Shown piece by piece: positions 50,149-59,452 of a stretch of 64,000 bases of DNA. The translations under genes and the position numbers were made by a program. The DNA lies in assembly GCA_017889705.1 (NCBI GenBank), contig JAGGAB010000008.1:1-64000 (forward strand). The letters run 5' to 3'. This stretch comes from Bacillota bacterium. Lineage in GTDB: Bacteria > Bacillota > Negativicutes > Sporomusales > Sporomusaceae. The notes below the pieces were generated by a model. That model had not been told where the DNA came from. It ran no database searches and saw nothing but the letters and a program-made list of their open reading frames with translations. Each line of letters starts with the position of its first letter. Position 1 is the stretch's first letter.

Positions 50149-51021
50149 TTACCTTTTTGCCGATTTAGCATAGGCCAATACCCGCTCAGCTCTAAGCACC
50201 ATCGGTGTATCAATCATCTTGCCATCCAGGTTAATTACGCCGGAGTTGCGTTCAATCGCCGCTTTGTAGGCTGTAATTACCCGTTCAGCATGAGCAATCT
50301 CTTTTTCGCTTGGCGTGAAAATTTCTTTGACAATCCGAACCTGACGAGGATTAATTACTGATTTGCCGTCAAACCCAAGCTGCTTAATCATATTAACTTC
50401 GGCAATAAAGGTTTCTTCATCATTAATGTCGGAATAAACAGTATCAATGGCATCAATACCAGCAGCACGAGCTGCCAGTAACAGCTGGGATCTGGCTACA
50501 TATAACTCTTTACCGTCTTTGCTGCGAGTAGTTTTAAGATCGGCAATAAAGTCCTCGCCGCCAATGGCCAGCGCCACCATCCGCGGACTGGCAGTGGCAA
50601 TCTCATATGCCAGACGCAGCCCTTTAGCGGTTTCAATCGCAGCCATCATATTAATAGACCCGGCGGCAAAACCATACTTTTGTTCAGCTTCGCTGATTAT
50701 TTCATCAACTTGTTTGATTTCATCCGGTGATTCGGCTTTTGGCAAGCGAATTAAATCAGGTTTTGCGGCCAACACCACTTTCAAATCATCTAATCCGTAC
50801 GGTGTAAGAATGTGGTTTATGCGGATAGCAACCTCACATGGATAGTTAATAGTTTTTATGGCATTATGCACAAGCTGGCGGGCTGCATCTTTTTCACTGA
50901 TTGCTACAGCATCTTCAAGGTCAAAGATTACAGTATCGGCACCATAAATACCGGCATTTTGCAGCATAGCCGGATTATTGCCTGGCATAAACATCATGGC
51001 CCGGCGTAATTTTTTCTCCAT
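50149..51021 (-). CDS. citE: Citrate lyase beta subunit
   Basis: LRRAMMFMPGNNPAMLQNAGIYGADTVIFDLEDAV; KSVINPRQV. Confidence 0.96.
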   Translation of the reverse strand: MEKKLRRAMMFMPGNNPAMLQNAGIYGADTVIFDLEDAVAISEKDAARQLVHNAIKTINYPCEVAIRINHILTPYGLDDLKVVLAAKPDLIRLPKAESPDEIKQVDEIISEAEQKYGFAAGSINMMAAIETAKGLRLAYEIATASPRMVALAIGGEDFIADLKTTRSKDGKELYVARSQLLLAARAAGIDAIDTVYSDINDEETFIAEVNMIKQLGFDGKSVINPRQVRIVKEIFTPSEKEIAHAERVITAYKAAIERNSGVINLDGKMIDTPMVLRAERVLAYAKSAKR

Positions 51022-51036
51022 ATTCTTTCTCCCTCC

Positions 51037-51312
51037 CTAGCTGCGTGCCCGGTTGATTGCTGTTACTACCCGGGCTTCAATTGTAAAGTCTAATGCACCT
51101 TTGTCGTTAGCATGGACAGTGGCGTCCTTAACCCCTTGCGCCACAAGTGTTTGCATAATTACATTTGTGATTTGCTCACCAAATTGCTGCATAGTGGGAC
51201 TCACTAGTTCAACTTTTATTCCAGCCCCCGTCTCCGCAGGAGCAATCATAATAAGGATATCACTGGATTCTACGCTGCCAGCCTGCGCCGGCTTCAGCAA
51301 TTTTGACATAAT
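51037..51312 (-). CDS. citD: Citrate lyase acyl carrier protein (gamma)
   Basis: LKPAQAGSVESSDILIMIAP with the conserved serine attachment region. Confidence 0.94.
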   Translation of the reverse strand: MMSKLLKPAQAGSVESSDILIMIAPAETGAGIKVELVSPTMQQFGEQITNVIMQTLVAQGVKDATVHANDKGALDFTIEARVVTAINRARS

Positions 51313-51522
51313 GCAATCCTCCCCCATCTTGAATATCTCACCTTGTCATTATAACTAATATTCTGAAAGAATAAGAAATACATATACACGATTGCAGGCC
51401 ATAATAAACTTGTATAACCTACAAATATAACAGGCAATTTTTATCGCTAACAAGGAAACTGAAGCACTAATGGCGTAAATAGTAAATATATGTAGAGATC
51501 ATTCTCTTCGGAGGTATTTGAA

Positions 51523-52404
51523 ATGGAAGACCGCGACTGGCTCATACTACAATTTTTGTTTGAACAAAAAAGCATTACGAAAACTGCACAAGCTTTGTTT
51601 ATCTCCCAGCCGGCATTAACATCACGCCTTAGATATATTGAAAACTATTTCGGCATTAAGATTGTCCATCGCACCAGTAAAGGGGTTCACTTTACGCCAC
51701 AGGGCGAATACTTGGCGCAGTCAGCAACCGAAATGCTAGCAAAAGTACGTACTATTAAAGAGCATGTAGCTGATATGAGCACTTCGGTTGCCGGCACCTT
51801 ACGTCTGGGTGCCTCCAGCTATATTACGATGTACATGCTGCCCAGATTGCTTAAACTTTTCAAACAGGAATATCCGCATGTTGAGTTTAAGGTCACCACG
51901 ACCTGGAGCCGCGATATTTTCAATCTAGTCCACAACCAGGATATCCATGTTGGTTTTGTCAGTTCAGACTATGGTTGGCAGGGCAAACAGCATCTGCTGT
52001 TTGAAGAACCCATCTGCATCGCCTCCACTGATGAAATCGATTTGAAACAACTCCCCAAGCTGCCGCGAATTAGTTATCGGACTGATTCCATGATTAAAGC
52101 ACTTATTGATAAGTGGTGGCGGGAAAACTTTAGTGAGCCGCCTTCCGTCAGCATGGATGTGGACAAACTTTACACTTGTAAGGAAATGGTGGTAAATGGC
52201 TTAGGTTATGGTATCATGCCATCAATGATTGTAAGTAACATCGAAAGTCTGCACAAAATCATCCTCACTGATAAAGAAAATCAGCCTTTACTGCGCCGGA
52301 CGCGGATGCTTTATCATGAAGATGTCCTGGAAATGAATGTAGTTAATGCCTTTATCAACTTTGTCAAAAACATCGATTTTTCTACGATCATTTTGCCACA
52401 ATAA
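51523..52404 (+). CDS. LysR-family transcriptional regulator, divergent from the citrate lyase operon
   Basis: N-terminal HTH KSITKTAQALFISQPALTSRLRYIENYFGIKIVHRTSKGVHFTPQGE. Confidence 0.93.
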   Translation: MEDRDWLILQFLFEQKSITKTAQALFISQPALTSRLRYIENYFGIKIVHRTSKGVHFTPQGEYLAQSATEMLAKVRTIKEHVADMSTSVAGTLRLGASSYITMYMLPRLLKLFKQEYPHVEFKVTTTWSRDIFNLVHNQDIHVGFVSSDYGWQGKQHLLFEEPICIASTDEIDLKQLPKLPRISYRTDSMIKALIDKWWRENFSEPPSVSMDVDKLYTCKEMVVNGLGYGIMPSMIVSNIESLHKIILTDKENQPLLRRTRMLYHEDVLEMNVVNAFINFVKNIDFSTIILPQ

Positions 52405-52530
52405 TAAGCACAGCCGGCTTGCCGTTTACTTTCTTCCTAACTTTAGTTATGTTAGCCAAATCACTTGCTATTGGTATAATTCCTCTCTAAAACAAAGCTT
52501 TCTCTACCAAAATACACTAAATAGCCATTA

Positions 52531-52568
52531 AATGCAGCAGAGCCAGCAGTAAGTGGCTCTGCTGCATT
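52531..52568 (+). terminator. Terminator of the LysR gene
   Basis: AATGCAGCAGAGCCA gcagtaag TGGCTCTGCTGCATTTT. Confidence 0.85.
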
Positions 52569-52631
52569 TTGTCTTTTTTCTCCAAAGTGGTACTATATAC
52601 ACATTACGTTATTAATTTAAAAGGTGAATTT

Positions 52632-53687
52632 ATGTCAAAAAACTCATTGATACTCTTTATGCTGGCAACAGCAGGTGGTTTTTTATTTTACTTTTTGCAT
52701 CTACCGCTTCCCTGGACGTTAGGCCCGCTGGTTACAGCAATTGTTTGGAAAGCAGTTTTGAAAAAAACTGTTTACTGGCCGAGAAAACTGCGTAATATGG
52801 GCTTGGTTGTTCTGGGATTTATGATGGGCAGCCCTTTTACTCCGTCGGTAGCATACCAAATAGTCCAGCAATTGCCGGTTATGCTGCTTACAACTTCACT
52901 GCTTATCAGCCTGTGTTTACTAACAGGTTACTTTGCCGAACGCTTTACTCGCGTTGGCTTGGCCAACAGTCTGATTGGCAGTCTTCCAGGTGGTTTATCA
53001 CAAATGGCCGTCATCTGTGAAGAAACCAAAGGAACCACCATATCGGTCGTCACTTTGATGCAAACCATTCGCGTTATTACAGTTGTTTTTATTGTACCCT
53101 TGCTAGCTTTACACGGCATTGCAGGCTCCGTTAACCCTGCAGCGGCTAAACCGCTGGCAGCGGCTATGCAGCTAAATCAACTTCCACTACTGGCACTTTT
53201 TTTAATAACCATTTTATTTTTAGTTAAATTAGGAAAACGATTTGGTGTATCCAATATATATGTTCTGGCTCCAGTGTTAGGCACAGCCAGTTTAACCTTA
53301 ACCGGTTTACATGCGCCAGTACTTCCGCCAGCAATCATTTCCTTGGCGCAAATTGTAGTAGGTATCAAAATGGGGCTTGATGTTGATTTTGGCAGCCTAC
53401 CCAACTGGAAAACCATTGCTCTGGCTAATTTAGTCTGTGTACTGACAGTAATAGCAATGTTGCTCGGAATTTCTTATGTTTTGTCTCTTGTCTACCCTAT
53501 TTCTTTTGTTACCGCCTTTATCAGCATGGCTCCAGGCGGTATGTCGGAAATGGCGCTGACCGCTCTAGCTACAAACGCTGATTTCCCAACAGTTGTTGCT
53601 TATCAGTTATTCCGACTGCTCTTTTTGCTCTTAGCCTGCGTGCCGCTTACCAAATGGCTAATCCGCAAAAAGTTCTGTCAGGCTTAA
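52632..53687 (+). CDS. AbrB-type (AbrB duplication) membrane protein
   Basis: Polytopic; PWTLGPLVTAIVWK, GSLPGGLSQMAVI, SMAPGGMSEMALTAL repeated motifs; start MSKNSLILFML. Confidence 0.85.
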   Translation: MSKNSLILFMLATAGGFLFYFLHLPLPWTLGPLVTAIVWKAVLKKTVYWPRKLRNMGLVVLGFMMGSPFTPSVAYQIVQQLPVMLLTTSLLISLCLLTGYFAERFTRVGLANSLIGSLPGGLSQMAVICEETKGTTISVVTLMQTIRVITVVFIVPLLALHGIAGSVNPAAAKPLAAAMQLNQLPLLALFLITILFLVKLGKRFGVSNIYVLAPVLGTASLTLTGLHAPVLPPAIISLAQIVVGIKMGLDVDFGSLPNWKTIALANLVCVLTVIAMLLGISYVLSLVYPISFVTAFISMAPGGMSEMALTALATNADFPTVVAYQLFRLLFLLLACVPLTKWLIRKKFCQA

Positions 53688-53899
53688 CCGCGTTTTTTCT
53701 CAATATCTTTAATTCGAAGCAGAAATTTTTCCACTTTGCCAACCTCACCGGACACTTCATATTCATAACACCAGCCGGCATCCTCGCTGTGGCTCTCAAC
53801 AAACCGGACAGCCAGCAAGCATTCCTCAGCCAAAATACCTACTCTCCGTGGTTCGAGCGAAGTAATCACCGCTTCAGTAAGCGTAAGAAATTTGCGCAA
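53684..53899 (-). CDS. Small hypothetical protein
   Basis: 71 aa; convergent with the AbrB gene, stop codons overlap at TTAA. Confidence 0.45.
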   Translation of the reverse strand: MRKFLTLTEAVITSLEPRRVGILAEECLLAVRFVESHSEDAGWCYEYEVSGEVGKVEKFLLRIKDIEKKRG

Positions 53900-54201
53900 T
53901 ATAGCAACCTCACTTTACCTGACATATTTCGTTGTAGTCTATTATACAACAACCAGCAAAAACCGCAATTGCGGTTTTTGTTATCCTAACAAAAAGTATA
54001 ACTTTCTTCCTATTACCAAATAATGTAGCATTCAGTACAAAAAGCATCCTAACTATCGAATAATGAACTCTGTACAACATACAGCTCATTAATCCATTAA
54101 AGCGGCCAACCAGCGACCTTGACTTTTTTTAACTTTCATATTACATTGTTACTGTCGAGACTCAAGACCAATACATTATGACAGGAGTGAACCTTTAATT
54201 A

Positions 54202-54480
54202 ATGTCAGAAAGAATGAACTTGCAAGATGTCTTGCGCGAGTATGGTGTTCCCCTCGCTACTCTCAATGTAACCGCTTCTGAAAAAGATACGTTGGCCCTT
54301 CGCGAGCGCTTGCTAGCTATCAGAGACTTAAGTCAGGGTAAAGAACAGGGATATTTGGAAGTAGCATGTACGTTTTACATTGATGTTCATGATATTGACC
54401 GCTATTTATCAGGCGAACTGCCTAATTTGGCCGAAATATTTACTTTCCCTGAAGATGTAAAGACCCACAAGGAGGAATAA
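54202..54480 (+). CDS. Hypothetical protein
   Basis: 92 aa, preceded by AGGAG, 5 nt upstream of next ORF. Confidence 0.6.
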   Translation: MSERMNLQDVLREYGVPLATLNVTASEKDTLALRERLLAIRDLSQGKEQGYLEVACTFYIDVHDIDRYLSGELPNLAEIFTFPEDVKTHKEE

Positions 54481-54485
54481 CTGGT

Positions 54486-54953
54486 ATGAAAAAAATATTT
54501 TTGCTTACCTTTATGTTTATATTTGCGTTCAACGCTGTAAGTTTTGCTGCTGTCAGCGGCTCTAAATCCAAATCGTCCGCTCCCTCTTATAAACCATCTA
54601 CCACTCAAACCTCACCAAGTACCCAAACTACACCTAGCAAAAACAGTTCCACTGAATATAAACCCTCGGCGCCTGCTCAAAGCTATAGTGACAAAGCACC
54701 GGCAGCAGCCGCAAAACCTAATACTCAAACAGCACAGCAGTCAACTGGCAGCAGTTTTCTTCGTAATGCCGGCTTATTTGCCGGCGGCATGTTCTTAGGC
54801 AGCATGCTGGGCAATATGTTTGGCTTTGGACATTCTGGCATGTTTGCCGACATTATAGGCATGTTATTCAATGTTTTGCTACTGGCCGGAATTTTTATGG
54901 CCGGACGTTTTCTCTGGGATAAATTTAAAAACAGAGATAGCAAAAACCGCTAA
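54486..54953 (+). CDS. Secreted/membrane hypothetical protein with Ser/Thr/Pro linker and glycine-rich TM segments
   Basis: MKKIFLLTFMFIFAFNAVSFAA signal; GLFAGGMFLGSMLGNMFGFG. Confidence 0.65.
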   Translation: MKKIFLLTFMFIFAFNAVSFAAVSGSKSKSSAPSYKPSTTQTSPSTQTTPSKNSSTEYKPSAPAQSYSDKAPAAAAKPNTQTAQQSTGSSFLRNAGLFAGGMFLGSMLGNMFGFGHSGMFADIIGMLFNVLLLAGIFMAGRFLWDKFKNRDSKNR

Positions 54954-54962
54954 CAATAATAA

Positions 54963-54997
54963 AATGCGAGATGCAAAAGAGCATCTCGCATTTTTTA
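54963..54997 (+). terminator. Rho-independent terminator
   Basis: AATGCGAGATGC aaaaga GCATCTCGCATTTTTT. Confidence 0.9.
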
Positions 54998-55103
54998 TTG
55001 TATTTTTTCCGATACCAGGAAGAAATAAGTGACTTTTGGCGATAATTGATTTACAATCATAAGTAACAATTAATTTACTTGAAATAGACAAAAGGAGTTG
55101 TCT

Positions 55104-55475
55104 ATGAAACTACTTTTAGTCGAAGATTCATGCCGCCTTTTGGATGCATTGGCGCATATTCTAAAAAAACACGGCTATATAGTTGACACCGCCTCAGATG
55201 GTGAAATCGGCTGCGATCTGGCGACAACAAACCATTATGATGTTTTGGTTCTGGATCGAATGCTGCCAAAAAAAGACGGCCTCTCCATCATCAAGGAAGT
55301 TCGCAATCGCAATATTACTACGCCGATACTGCTTGTATCGGCACGCGATTCTACCAACGACCAAAGCGATGGATTGTCTGCCGGTGCTGACGATTATTTA
55401 ATTAAACCCTTTACCACCGATGAATTGCTCGCGCGCCTCCGCAAACTTATCCACAGTCCCCCCCAAGTGCAGTAG
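55104..55475 (+). CDS. Single-domain response regulator (receiver only)
   Basis: MKLLLVEDSCRLLDALAHILKKHGY...VLVLDRMLPKKDGL...SAGADDYLIKPFTTDELLARLR; stops after the receiver. Confidence 0.88.
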   Translation: MKLLLVEDSCRLLDALAHILKKHGYIVDTASDGEIGCDLATTNHYDVLVLDRMLPKKDGLSIIKEVRNRNITTPILLVSARDSTNDQSDGLSAGADDYLIKPFTTDELLARLRKLIHSPPQVQ

Positions 55476-55537
55476 CGCAAGTAATTCTCTGCCGGTAAAA
55501 CATAATGAGCTTTGAAGGAAATCATTTGCCGCCTTCA

Positions 55538-55576
55538 AATAAAACAGACGCTGGAATGTACAGCGTCTGTTTTATT
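55538..55576. terminator. Bidirectional terminator between convergent genes
   Basis: AATAAAACAGACGCTG gaatgta CAGCGTCTGTTTTATT. Confidence 0.85.
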
Positions 55577-55598
55577 GCTATAGCAACCCCTTGTGCGT

Positions 55599-56636
55599 TC
55601 ATAGCTGCAGCACCTGATATACTCGTTCTACAACGGTCTCCGGGCGAACACAGCTCATACACGCATTCTTTGCCGTATGGCATTTTGTCTTATGACAAAA
55701 CGAACATGGCTGCTCAGCAACGGCAAAAGCATGTTTACTACCAGGCGGCGTATACATAGCAGGATTAGTTGGACCAAAGACAGTCACTGTCGGCGTATCT
55801 AAAGCAGCAGCCATGTAAAGGGGACCGGTATCGCCGGCAATAACTACTGTCGCTTGTTCAAGCAGTGCTGCCATTTCCAAAAGACTGGTTTTGCCAATTG
55901 TGTTGATTACCGGTACGCCGGCCTTATCTGCTATTTCTTGTCCCATGGCCTGCTCGCGCTTGCTGCCACATAACATAATTTTAAAATTCGGCACCAGCAG
56001 TCTTGCTGTTTCTGCAAAAAGTTCGGGCGGCCAATTTTTAGTTTTCCAGGTTGTCCCCGGAACTAAAATAGCCAGTTTGTCTTGCTCACTTACCTTGGCC
56101 TCAGCCAAACAGCCTTTCGCATATTGCTTAGCTACTATCGGCACAGTAAGCGTCATCTGACGGCTTACAGGCGTAATCCCGAGTGGCACCAATACGCCAA
56201 GATATCTGTCGATAATATGCTTACCCAAAGCAGGCGCTGTCTCGGTCATAAATAATGGATTTAGCTCTCTGGCATCCTTAAGGCCCACTCGGCGGCAAGT
56301 CTTGGCCTGCCTGGCAATCATGCCGGTAAGAAACAGGCCTTGAATATCCAGCACTGCATCATAGGTTGTAGCTGCCAGGTCTGTCTGCAGTTGGCGCCAC
56401 ATCTGGTAGGCCTGAGTAAACTCATAAGCTCGCAGATGCTTTTCAAAACGCTCCCGCGACCAGATCAGCAACTCGTCAATATGAGGGTTATCTGTTAATA
56501 AATCGGCACAGACCTCACCAACAAGCCAAGTAACTTTGCAATTCGGCCAGGCTGCTTTTAGCGCTTGCGCTACCGGCGTACAATGAATGACATCGCCGAT
56601 GGAGCTAAGCCTAATGATTAATATTTCTTTACTCAC
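55599..56636 (-). CDS. Glycosyltransferase family 9 (heptosyltransferase-like)
   Basis: ILIIRLSSIGDVIHCTPVAQALKAAWP; AGDTGPLYMAAAL; VTVFGPTNPAMYTPPG. Confidence 0.92.
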   Translation of the reverse strand: MSKEILIIRLSSIGDVIHCTPVAQALKAAWPNCKVTWLVGEVCADLLTDNPHIDELLIWSRERFEKHLRAYEFTQAYQMWRQLQTDLAATTYDAVLDIQGLFLTGMIARQAKTCRRVGLKDARELNPLFMTETAPALGKHIIDRYLGVLVPLGITPVSRQMTLTVPIVAKQYAKGCLAEAKVSEQDKLAILVPGTTWKTKNWPPELFAETARLLVPNFKIMLCGSKREQAMGQEIADKAGVPVINTIGKTSLLEMAALLEQATVVIAGDTGPLYMAAALDTPTVTVFGPTNPAMYTPPGSKHAFAVAEQPCSFCHKTKCHTAKNACMSCVRPETVVERVYQVLQL

Positions 56637-56671
56637 AAAATTCCCTGCCTTTACCTCTGCAACTGTCGCAA

Positions 56672-58864
56672 TTACTTTTGCAGCTTAATTTTAGCAAGCG
56701 CTTCCGCAAGGGCACTGTTGAAAGGCTGGTCATCGGTCTGTTGCTGCTGGTTTAGATACCGCGACACCTCTTTCTTAGAAACCTTGGTGTCACCTTCTTT
56801 TTTCTTGCGGTCATTAAAAGTTGTCAACTTCTCCCGGTAGCCACAAGCACAGGTAAAGGAACGCGCATCACCTTCGCCCCGCAGCTCAAGTTTCTTATGA
56901 CAGTTCGGACAACGGGCATTTGTCGTCATAGAAACATTTTTCCGGTATCCACATTCACGATCCTGACAAACCAGTACTTTCCCGCGCTTACCGTTAACAT
57001 CAAGCAGGTACTTGCCACATTCCGGGCAGCGGGTGCGGGTGATATTATCATGCCTGAACTGTTCCTGACTGTTCTTTATCTCAATAATAATCGATTTTGT
57101 GTAATCTCTTATTTCTGCAATAAAGGCTTGTTTTTGCAGTTTTCCTTTGGCAATAGCGCTTAACTTTTGTTCCCATTCGGCAGTTAAAGCTGGCGATTTT
57201 AGGTCTGCCGGTGCCAACTCCAAAAGCTGCTTGCCTTTAGCCGTAATAAAAATGTCTTTGCCTTTTTTCTCAATGACAAAACTACTGAAGAGTTTTTCAA
57301 TAATATCGGCTCTGGTGGCAACTGTCCCTAGGCCCCCTGTTTCGCCAATGATTTGTTTAAGCGCCTGCTTTTCACCAGCCATATATTTTGCCGGATTTTC
57401 CATAGCTGATAATAAGGTGGCTTCATTAAAAGGAGCCGGCGGCTTAGTCTGTCCCTTGGTTTGCGCAATAGCCGCAATCTGCAGACTATCGCCCTGGTTC
57501 AGGCTGGGCAACATTTGTTCCACAATATCGTCAGCTTCTTCATCATCCTGATGATTGTTATACAGCTCTTTCCAACCAAGCGACTGTATAGTCTTACCTT
57601 TGGCCACAAAGTTTTCACCGCCGATTTGCGCCAAAACCGTTGTCTGCTCGTACTCAAACGGCGGACACAGCACAGCCAGAAAACGCCTCACAACCAGGTC
57701 ATAAATCTTTCTTTCCTTTTCACTTAACGAACTGAGCACCACAGCCTGCTCGGTAGGAATTATGGCATGATGGTCAGATACTTTGCTATTATCAACAAAA
57801 TGACTATTACCCTTAATTGGATTTTTTACTATTTGCAGGATCTGCTTCGAGTACAGTCCGGTGTCACAAGCCTTTACCCGATCCTTCAAGGTCTCCACAA
57901 TATCACTGGAAATATACCGCGAATCAGTGCGCGGATAAGTCAGGGCTTTGTGGGTTTCGTACAGCTTCTGCATAATGGACAGCGTTTCTTTGGCGGAAAA
58001 ACCAAAAATTTTATTGGCATCACGCTGCAGCTCGGTCAAATCATAGAGCGCCGGTGAAAAGTTCTTTTTGCTTACCTTGTGTACCCCAATAATCTCGGCC
58101 TTTTTGCCTGTTACCGTCGTTATTATTTTGTCACAGCGTTCTTTGTCAAACAACCGGCTTTCTTTTGTCTTATTGTCTTGCCAGGTTAATGTAAACCGCC
58201 CGGCATTTGCCGTAATACCATAATAGGTTTGCGGCTGAAAATTCCGTATCTCAACTTCTCTGGCTGCAATAATAGCTAACGTCGGCGTCTGTACCCGCCC
58301 ACAGGATAATTGCGCGTTATATTTGGTGGTAAGCGCCCGGGTAGCATTAATGCCTACAAGCCAGTCGGATTCCGAACGGGCAACTGCCGAGGCATACAGA
58401 TTTTCGTACTCTTTGCCGGGTTTAAGCTTGTTGAAGCCCTCACGGATGGCTTTGTCGGTCACTGACGATATCCAAAGCCGTTTTACCGGTTTATGGATAT
58501 GGGCTTTCTCCAGTATCCATCGGGCAACAAGCTCTCCTTCCCGTCCGGCATCTGTTGCAATAACCACTTCACTGACATCACTACGGCTTAACTGTTCTTT
58601 AACAGCCTGAAACTGCTTGCCTGTCTGCTTTATGATCACAAGCTTAAGTTCTTTGGGCAGCATGGGTAGATCCTCGAGCCGCCAGGCTTTATAATTATCA
58701 TTATAGGCTTCCGGATCAGCCAGTGTCACCAAATGCCCCAAGGCCCAGGTAACAATGTATTTGGGACCTTCCAAATATCCGTTGCCTTTGCTGTTACAAT
58801 TCAATACCCTAGCTAAATCCCTGCCAACAGAAGGTTTTTCAGCCAGCACAACTATTTTACTCAT
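56672..58864 (-). CDS. topB: DNA topoisomerase III
   Basis: MSKIVVLAEKPSVGRDLARVL; ALTYPRTDSRYIS; C-terminal zinc ribbons. Confidence 0.95.
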   Translation of the reverse strand: MSKIVVLAEKPSVGRDLARVLNCNSKGNGYLEGPKYIVTWALGHLVTLADPEAYNDNYKAWRLEDLPMLPKELKLVIIKQTGKQFQAVKEQLSRSDVSEVVIATDAGREGELVARWILEKAHIHKPVKRLWISSVTDKAIREGFNKLKPGKEYENLYASAVARSESDWLVGINATRALTTKYNAQLSCGRVQTPTLAIIAAREVEIRNFQPQTYYGITANAGRFTLTWQDNKTKESRLFDKERCDKIITTVTGKKAEIIGVHKVSKKNFSPALYDLTELQRDANKIFGFSAKETLSIMQKLYETHKALTYPRTDSRYISSDIVETLKDRVKACDTGLYSKQILQIVKNPIKGNSHFVDNSKVSDHHAIIPTEQAVVLSSLSEKERKIYDLVVRRFLAVLCPPFEYEQTTVLAQIGGENFVAKGKTIQSLGWKELYNNHQDDEEADDIVEQMLPSLNQGDSLQIAAIAQTKGQTKPPAPFNEATLLSAMENPAKYMAGEKQALKQIIGETGGLGTVATRADIIEKLFSSFVIEKKGKDIFITAKGKQLLELAPADLKSPALTAEWEQKLSAIAKGKLQKQAFIAEIRDYTKSIIIEIKNSQEQFRHDNITRTRCPECGKYLLDVNGKRGKVLVCQDRECGYRKNVSMTTNARCPNCHKKLELRGEGDARSFTCACGYREKLTTFNDRKKKEGDTKVSKKEVSRYLNQQQQTDDQPFNSALAEALAKIKLQK

Positions 58865-58942
58865 AATTAACCTCACAAAAAAATTATCCAGCTATTATTA
58901 TACCCGCAATTTGCCAAATTTCCAACTTTCTCCGACACAGAG

Positions 58943-58976
58943 AAAACTGCCGAGGAAAAAATCCCCGGCAGTTTTC
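58943..58976. terminator. Terminator-like hairpin between topB and the ferredoxin gene
   Basis: AAAACTGCCGaGG...CCCCGGCAGTTTT. Confidence 0.75.
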
Positions 58977-59002
58977 AATCTGTAAAACAACTTAGCTTCC
59001 TA

Positions 59003-59311
59003 TTATATTACCAAACGTGCCACCGGCACGCCGCCTTCGATATGTTCTTCCATGATGGCTTCGACATCATCAGGCGTTACTGAGCCATACCAAATATTAT
59101 CCGGATAAACAACAACAATGGGTCCCTTGTCACAAATTCCGAAACAACCGGTGTTTGTCACAAAAACTTCTCCGCCTAATTCGCGTTCCTCAATCTCCTC
59201 CATAAAATTTGCAACAATTTCCACGCCGTCTTTGGTGTGGCAATGTCCTTTTTGCTGGCCGGTAGGCCGGGAACTTGTACAGACAAAAATATGATGTTTA
59301 GGCTTGTTCAC
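59003..59311 (-). CDS. Thioredoxin-like [2Fe-2S] ferredoxin
   Basis: HHIFVCTSSRPTGQQKGHC...NTGCFGICDKGPIVVVYPDNIWYG. Confidence 0.9.
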   Translation of the reverse strand: MNKPKHHIFVCTSSRPTGQQKGHCHTKDGVEIVANFMEEIEERELGGEVFVTNTGCFGICDKGPIVVVYPDNIWYGSVTPDDVEAIMEEHIEGGVPVARLVI

Positions 59312-59452
59312 AGTGTAGTCCTCCTTTTATTTTATATATAAAAAGCCGCTGACCCAAACTAGTTGGGCAGCGACTTCCACGTCACAAAAACTATTATATT
59401 ATTTATTTAGTATATGCAACTTTAATCAGCTTGTCAAGCCAATATGCGTAAT

